A DNA stretch of 64,000 bases from Ceratopteris richardii (Eukaryota > Streptophyta > Polypodiopsida > Polypodiales > Pteridaceae), in NCBI GenBank assembly GCA_020310875.1, contig CM035432.1, positions 91,293,018-91,357,017 on the forward strand, given 5' to 3'. The translations under genes were made by a program, and so were the position numbers. The notes below the pieces were generated by a model. It saw only the letters and a program-made list of their open reading frames with translations, had not been told where the DNA came from and did no database searches. Of the stretch, positions 59,289-64,000 are shown one piece after another. Numbering within the stretch: the first letter of the stretch is position 1; each line of letters starts with the position of its first letter.

Positions 59289-60671
59289 ATGGCATCAGAG
59301 GTCTCAGGCACATCCGGTGGATCAGGGTCTAGTGCTAGCGTTCCGAGGAGGAGCTATAACTTGCAGGGCAAAGACCATTTTGAGATCCGAAAATTTGATG
59401 GCACAAACTTTGCTCTATGGAAGAATCAGATTAAAGATGTGCTGATTCAAAGAAGGCAATGGAAGCCAGTAAATGGGATTTCAAAGAAGCCTGCTGACAT
59501 GGATGAAGATGATTGGGATGAGTTAGATGAAATGGCCAGGTCTACCATTCGCTTGCACCTAGCAGATAATGTTTACTTTACAGTATTAGACTGTGAAAGT
59601 GCAGAGGAGCTTTGGAAGAAGTTATGCAATACATATGAAAAAGAGACGGCATCAAATAAAGTATATCTGATGAGAAAATTATACGACCTTCGTATGAAGG
59701 ACACAGATAGTGTTGCTGCTCATCTAAATGAGTTTGATGCCATATTCTCCCAGTTACAGGCTCAGAAAATGGATATGGACAATGAAATGAAAGCAGTATT
59801 GCTGTTATGCACCCTGCCATCATCATGGGATACATTTTGCACAGCTATTAGCAATAGTGCACCAGGTGGTAAACTCGTCTATGATGACATATGTGGAGCA
59901 CTCTTGAGTGAGGAGATTCGTAGAAAATCTATGGTTGGCACTCAGAGTGGAGATGCATATAATGTTCGTGATTCTTACCAAGGAAAGAATCAACAACGTG
60001 GCAGGAGCAAGAACAAGGAAAAGAATGGTCAACGGAATAAGAGCAGAAGTAAATCAAGGAAGAGGGATATTGAATGCCATTATTGTCATAAGAAAGGACA
60101 CATGAAGAAAGACTGTTATGCATTAAAGAATGCTAAAGGTAAAGGACAGAATGTTGATGGGCATGTTAAACAGTTACCTGCACCATCTACTTCGACTGTG
60201 AAGATTGAAGAAATTAATGCTATTTCTGATGATGCTGATGTGTTGACACTTGATAGTACTGTGCCATCTGAGGCACTTATGGCTGATTCTCTTTCCCACA
60301 CCTGGCTGCTAGATTCTGGTGCTTCTTTCCATGTGACACCACATAGAGAATGGTTCTCTAATTATGCAGCAAAGTCTCTTGGTACCGTGAGACTTGGTGA
60401 CTCTTACCAGTGTGATGTTGTGGGGATTGGAGATGTGGTTGTGCAGTTCATTGACGGTTCAAAATTTACTATGCATAATGTACGCCATGTACCTCAGTTA
60501 TCACGCAGTTTGATGTCAGTTGGTCAACTTGATGACCTTGGTTACAAGGTGGTCTTCTATGCTCAGTCCTTTCGTATATCAAAGGGCAATATGGTTATTG
60601 CAAAAGGAAGGAAAGTTGGCTCACTTTACCCTTTATTTATCACAGAAAGAACACTTGTTAGCTGTTACTGA
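59289..60671 (+). pseudogene. Copia E gag and protease
   Basis: A 460-codon frame starting MASEVSGTSGGSGSS. The gag core has FDGTNFALWKNQIKDVLIQR, LADNVYFTVLDCESAEELW and LNEFDAIFSQLQ. A zinc knuckle CHYCHKKGHMKKDC sits at about residue 262-275. The aspartic protease active site is LLDSGASFHV at about 339-348, followed by VRHVPQLSRSLMSVGQL. The frame continues as pol until a one-base offset near 60,640-60,655, after which the correct reading is in the next frame. Up to that point nothing is damaged. Confidence 0.93.
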
Positions 60672-61170
60672 ACAACCTATGGCTTGTATTTGGCATGGTC
60701 GTTTGGGCCATATATCTCGTAGTGGAATGGAAAATCTTTCTCGTTCTGGCTACTTACCTGTGTTATCTTTCTCTGATTTTTCATTTTGTGAGCATTGTCA
60801 ATATGGAAAGCAAACCAGAAATGTGCATAAAACACACATTGACTCTTCAATTCAGCCTTTAGATCTTGTTCATACAGATGTGTGTGGTCCTATGCCCACT
60901 AGGTCCTTAGGTGGTTCTCTTTACTTTGTTACTTTCATAGATGATGCTACTAGAAAAGTCTGGGTATATCCTATCAAATCGAAGGATGATGTATTCCCTA
61001 CTTTCAGAAAATGGCTTGCTTCAGTTGAGACTGAAAAAGGAACTAAGCTTAAGGCTTTACGTTCAGATAATGGGGTGAGTATACCTCACATGAATTCAGC
61101 CTTTTCTGTCAGTGTAGAGGGATTCGTAGAGAGTTTACAGCTCCTTATACCCCAGTACAGAATGGTGTAG
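60640..61170 (+). pseudogene. Copia E GAG-pre-integrase and integrase core
   Basis: In the shifted frame: WHGRLGHISRSGMENL and CEHCQYGKQTRN (HHCC zinc site), then integrase catalytic HTDVCGPM, TFIDDATRKVWVYPIKSKDD and LRSDNG. At 61,072-61,075 a run of four Gs stands where the conserved GGEY continuation needs one more base. The frame is lost there and meets a stop at 61,168-61,170. The catalytic DD-E triad is therefore split across two frames. Confidence 0.9.
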
Positions 61171-61178
61171 CTGAGAGG

Positions 61179-63332
61179 ATGAATAGAACTATTCAAGATA
61201 GAGTAGTCTCTATGTTGCATCATGCAAACCTCTCACAAGGTTTTTGGGCAGAAGCAGTATTGACTGCAGTTCATGTGATTAACCTTTCACCTAGTACTGC
61301 CAAAGGTCTGAAAGTGGCACAAGAGTTATGGACAGGGAAACCACCATATTATGATCATCTTCGAGTTTTTGGGTGTGAAGCATATGTTCATATACCCAAG
61401 AATCTTAGACAGAAGTTGGACCATAAGTCAAAGAAATGCATTTTTCTTGGATATGGTCGAGAAGGACAATTTGGATATCGCTTATGGGATCCTGAAACAC
61501 GGTCAGTGATCAGAAGTAGTGATGTCATTTTTAATGAGTCTAAGATGCATAAACAGCCGATTAAGGAGGTTGAAGTGAGAAGAGTGGTGTTTGAGGATAC
61601 TAGTCCTCCGGTTAGCATGCATAAAAATGCTGCACATAGGGATGTTCAAGAGAATGTCCATTTAGATCAGTCTGCACATGTTCCTGTTGAGCAACCATTG
61701 AGACGTTCTACACGTGTCTCATACCCACCTGATAGATATGTTCCAGGTTTAGATTTTGTTATGCTAACAGATGCCGGTGAGCCCTCTTGCTACAAAGAGG
61801 CTATGCAGACAGAGGATCATGTCAAGTGGGAGCGTGCCATGAAGAGTGAGTTGGATTCTATTCACAAGAATGGTACTTGGGACTTAGTACCTTTGCCAAA
61901 GGGAAGGAAAGCTTTACCATGTAAATGGGTATATAAGCTGAAATTCACATCAGATAGTGCTTCTCCAAAATATAAAGCACGACTTGTTGCAAAGGGTTTT
62001 AAGCAACAACATGGTGTTGATTTTGAGGAAATCTTCTCCCCAGTGGTCAAGATGACTACTTTGCGCATGTTGCTTGGATTCGTTGCAATGGAGGACTTAG
62101 AGCTAGTCCAAATGGATGTGAAAACAGCTTTCTTGCATGGAGATCTTACAAATGAGATCTATATGGAACAACCAGAGGGTTATGTAGTTCCTGGCAAGGA
62201 AAGTCTAGTTTGTAAGCTCAAGAAGAGCTTGTATGGACTTAAACAGTCTCCTAGACAATGGTACCAAAAGTTTGATGCTTTTATGAAGTCCCAAGGCTAT
62301 TCTCGGAGCAATGAGGATCATTGTCTCTACACAAAGAGATGTTCTGATGGCAGCTTGATATGCTTGATACTTTACGTCGATGATATGTTGATTGCTGGGA
62401 AGTCCTCTTATGATTTGTCAATTCTCAAAAAGAAGTTGAGTCAGACATTTGATATGAAGGATTTGGGGGATGCCAAACATATTCTTGGCATGCGCATTAC
62501 TCGTGATAGGAGTAAAAGATGCATATACTTGTCTCAAAGTGAGTACATATCCAAAGTACTTCATCGATTCAATATGCAGGGTGGAAAGGCATTGAGTACA
62601 CCTTTACCCACATATGTGAAATTGAGCAAGGATGACTGCCCCAAATCAGATGAGGAAAAGGAATTCATGACCAAAATTCCCTATCAGTCTGCTGTTGGTA
62701 GTCTCATGTATGCTATGGTAGCTACGAGACCAGACATTGCATTTGCAGTGGGAGTTGTGAGCAGATATATGTCTAATCCTGGCAAGAAACATTGGGAAGC
62801 GGTCAAAATGATTTTGAGATATCTGAGTGGCACTAAGGACAAGTGTCTATGCTTAGGTAGAGGGAAAGCATCCATTATTGGTTACACAGATTCTGACTAT
62901 GCTGGTTGTGTAGACAATCGTAAGTCTACATCAGGGTACATTTTTCATTTTGCTGGAGGTGCTATCTCTTGGAGATCTCGTCTTCAAGAATGTACAGCTG
63001 TTTCCACCACAGAAGCAGAGTATGTTGCAGCAAGTGAGGCATGTAAGGAAGCATTGTGGCTTTCTCGTCTTGCTTGTGATATTGGTTTGCCTCAGCATGT
63101 ACCTCACTTGCTCAGTGATAGTCAGAGTGCCATTGCTTTGGCTAAGAATCCGGTCTATCATGCAAAGACCAAGCACATTGAGGTGAGGTATCACTTCATT
63201 AGAGATTGCTTAGCCACTGAGAGCATTATTCTTGAGAAGGTTCACACTCGAGATAATGCTGCAGATGCTTTGACTAAAGCTCTACCACAGGATAGCTTTC
63301 GACACTGTTGTCACTTGATGGGGGTTACTTGA
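61179..63332 (+). pseudogene. Copia E integrase C-terminus, reverse transcriptase and RNase H
   Basis: A 717-codon open frame in the same phase as gag. The integrase C-terminal part has MNRTIQDRVVSMLHHANLSQGFW and FGCEAYVHIPKNLRQKLDHKSK. The spacer has RRSTRVSYPPDRYVPG. RT has CKWVYKLK, YKARLVAKGFKQQHGVDFEE, MDVKTAFLHGDLTNEIYMEQPEG, LYGLKQSPRQWYQKF and ILYVDDMLIAG. RNase H has YTDSDYAGCVDNRKSTSGY, AVSTTEAEYVAASEA, LSDSQSAIALAKNPVYHAKTKHIE and ADALTKALPQ. All RT and RNase H catalytic residues that I can place are present. The segment lacks its own start context and depends on upstream translation that is now broken. Confidence 0.93.
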
Positions 63333-63467
63333 TTCTTGATCTTACGCAGTCACTTGTATACTGTGTAACATGCCCATCAAGTGGGAGGTATAGTTTGTAT
63401 ACTTACACTCAGGTATTCTTTATCATTCTTTCTTTTTTCTCCCATAGTTACTCTGGCCATATTGGCC

Positions 63468-63480
63468 TTTAGTGGGAGAT
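63468..63480 (+). promoter_or_regulatory. Polypurine tract of Copia E
   Basis: ttagtgggagat immediately precedes the 3' LTR. A similar aagtgggaggtatag 90 bp upstream is an alternative purine-rich site. Confidence 0.7.
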
Positions 63481-63776
63481 TGTTACCGTTAGTGTCCATG
63501 TGAAAGGCCAAATGGCCACCGGACACTTCTTTGTATATGTTCTTTAATAAAACATATAGTGGCCTGGTCAGTCACAGACTGTAAGTTCGACCGCATTTGT
63601 AAGACCTAAGAAGTCTGTCTTCGTGCTCCCTGTGTACTGCGTTTTCTGCGTATTCTACAACATCTGTGCGGAGTACTGTGTGTGGCGACAGGAGCTCGGT
63701 TTTCTACTTTGAGCATATCGTCGTGGAGCTCTCGAGAAGGAGAGTCTAGTGTGGTGCACGGCATCGAAATACTTCA
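63481..63776 (+). mobile_element. 3' LTR of Copia E
   Basis: 296 bp, nearly identical to the 5' LTR. It is followed by the AGGTT target-site copy at 63,777-63,781 and then Copia D gag. Confidence 0.97.
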
Positions 63777-64000
63777 AGGTTTCCACCTTTCATCTCCTCT
63801 CAAACCTGTTAGCAGTTGCGCTATCAATCTGTGATCTTCGACATCTTCATTTATGGATCCAAGACTATCTGCTAGATCCTTCATCTTATTAACATAGTCA
63901 CTAATTCTTTGACTCGACTTCTTTTTGAATGTCATAAATTCGGACCATAAGCTAGCCTTCCTAGCTTTCGTAGTATTTTGGAAATGATCTTCCAATGCAC
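63777..64000 (-). pseudogene. Copia D gag, N-terminal side of the split
   Basis: Minus strand: ARKASLWSEFMTFKKKSSQRI, KMKDLADSLGSINEDVEDHR and LTGLRGDERWKP are a UBN2-type Copia gag. It stops at the Copia E junction exactly where the fragment at 57,763 continues. The window ends inside gag, so the start codon, primer site and 5' LTR of Copia D are beyond 64,000. Confidence 0.9.

Larger units (their letters stand above)
57764..63776 (+). mobile_element. Copia E, complete young LTR retrotransposon
   Basis: A 6,013-bp element inserted in Copia D gag. Its LTRs at 57,764-58,059 and 63,481-63,776 are both 296 bp, beginning TGTTACCG and ending ACTTCA, with only two differences in total. They are flanked by AGGTT at 57,759-57,763 and 63,777-63,781, a 5-bp target-site duplication. 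Structure: LTR, primer site, long leader, gag-protease-integrase-RT-RNase H, polypurine tract, LTR. Two single-base frame breaks make the copy non-autonomous. The gene order is Ty1/Copia; the Tork/Tnt1-like lineage is my inference. Confidence 0.97.

Overview
This is nuclear DNA of a land plant with a large, repeat-rich genome. The plant origin rests on an L-type lectin receptor kinase (a plant-only architecture), Ty1/Copia elements primed by initiator tRNA-Met, LINEs carrying the plant zf-RVT region, and a 5S rRNA-like segment with the plant internal promoter. The species cannot be named from the sequence. The intron-poor receptor kinase and the many heavily decayed Copia and LINE layers would fit a fern, lycophyte or gymnosperm as well as a large angiosperm genome; that is inference only.

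Only one gene looks intact: an intronless lectin receptor kinase at about 37.57-39.59 kb, clearly more GC-rich than its surroundings. Two other non-transposon coding relics are visible. One is a minus-strand split gene fragment at the left edge (1-584) with a consensus 83-bp intron but two in-frame stops. The other is a His/Asp/Cys-rich unknown protein on the minus strand at 44.07-45.66 kb. Both look dead. A possible orphan exon lies at 33,955-34,033.

Nearly everything else is retrotransposon. From left to right: a Ty3/Gypsy pol relic (1.2-2.7 kb); LINE 3' ends on the minus strand (4.75-5.86 and 6.9-8.4 kb); Copia A (9.2-12.6 kb); a stack of Copia fragments broken by one another (12.65-22.4 kb); a large inverted repeat with arms at about 22.67-24.58 and 28.81-30.61 kb, built from LINE pieces around an unclassified unit; a family-F Copia LTR with RNase H relic (32.06-33.53 kb); a LINE (34.1-36.6 kb); a second LINE family (36.87-37.3 kb); the receptor kinase; a LINE insertion with target-site duplication just 3' of it; simple-sequence arrays (42.35-43.33 kb); Copia F, truncated in pol (45.97-50.01 kb); a (CA)n/(TA)n block with telomere-like motifs (50.0-50.7 kb); a 12-bp tandem array (51.0-51.2 kb); and a LINE (51.34-52.89 kb).

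The right end is a readable three-layer nest. A LINE is interrupted by Copia D (minus strand, from 52,887 to beyond the window), and the gag of Copia D is interrupted by Copia E (57,764-63,776). Copia E is young: 296-bp LTRs with two differences and an AGGTT target-site duplication. Its 1.2-kb leader holds an antisense chimera of a 5S rRNA internal promoter and a tRNA A-box-like motif, the most unusual element in the window. The repeats do not cooperate as a pathway. They record a sequence of insertions, and the LINE in the receptor-kinase 3' flank is the one repeat likely to affect a host gene.
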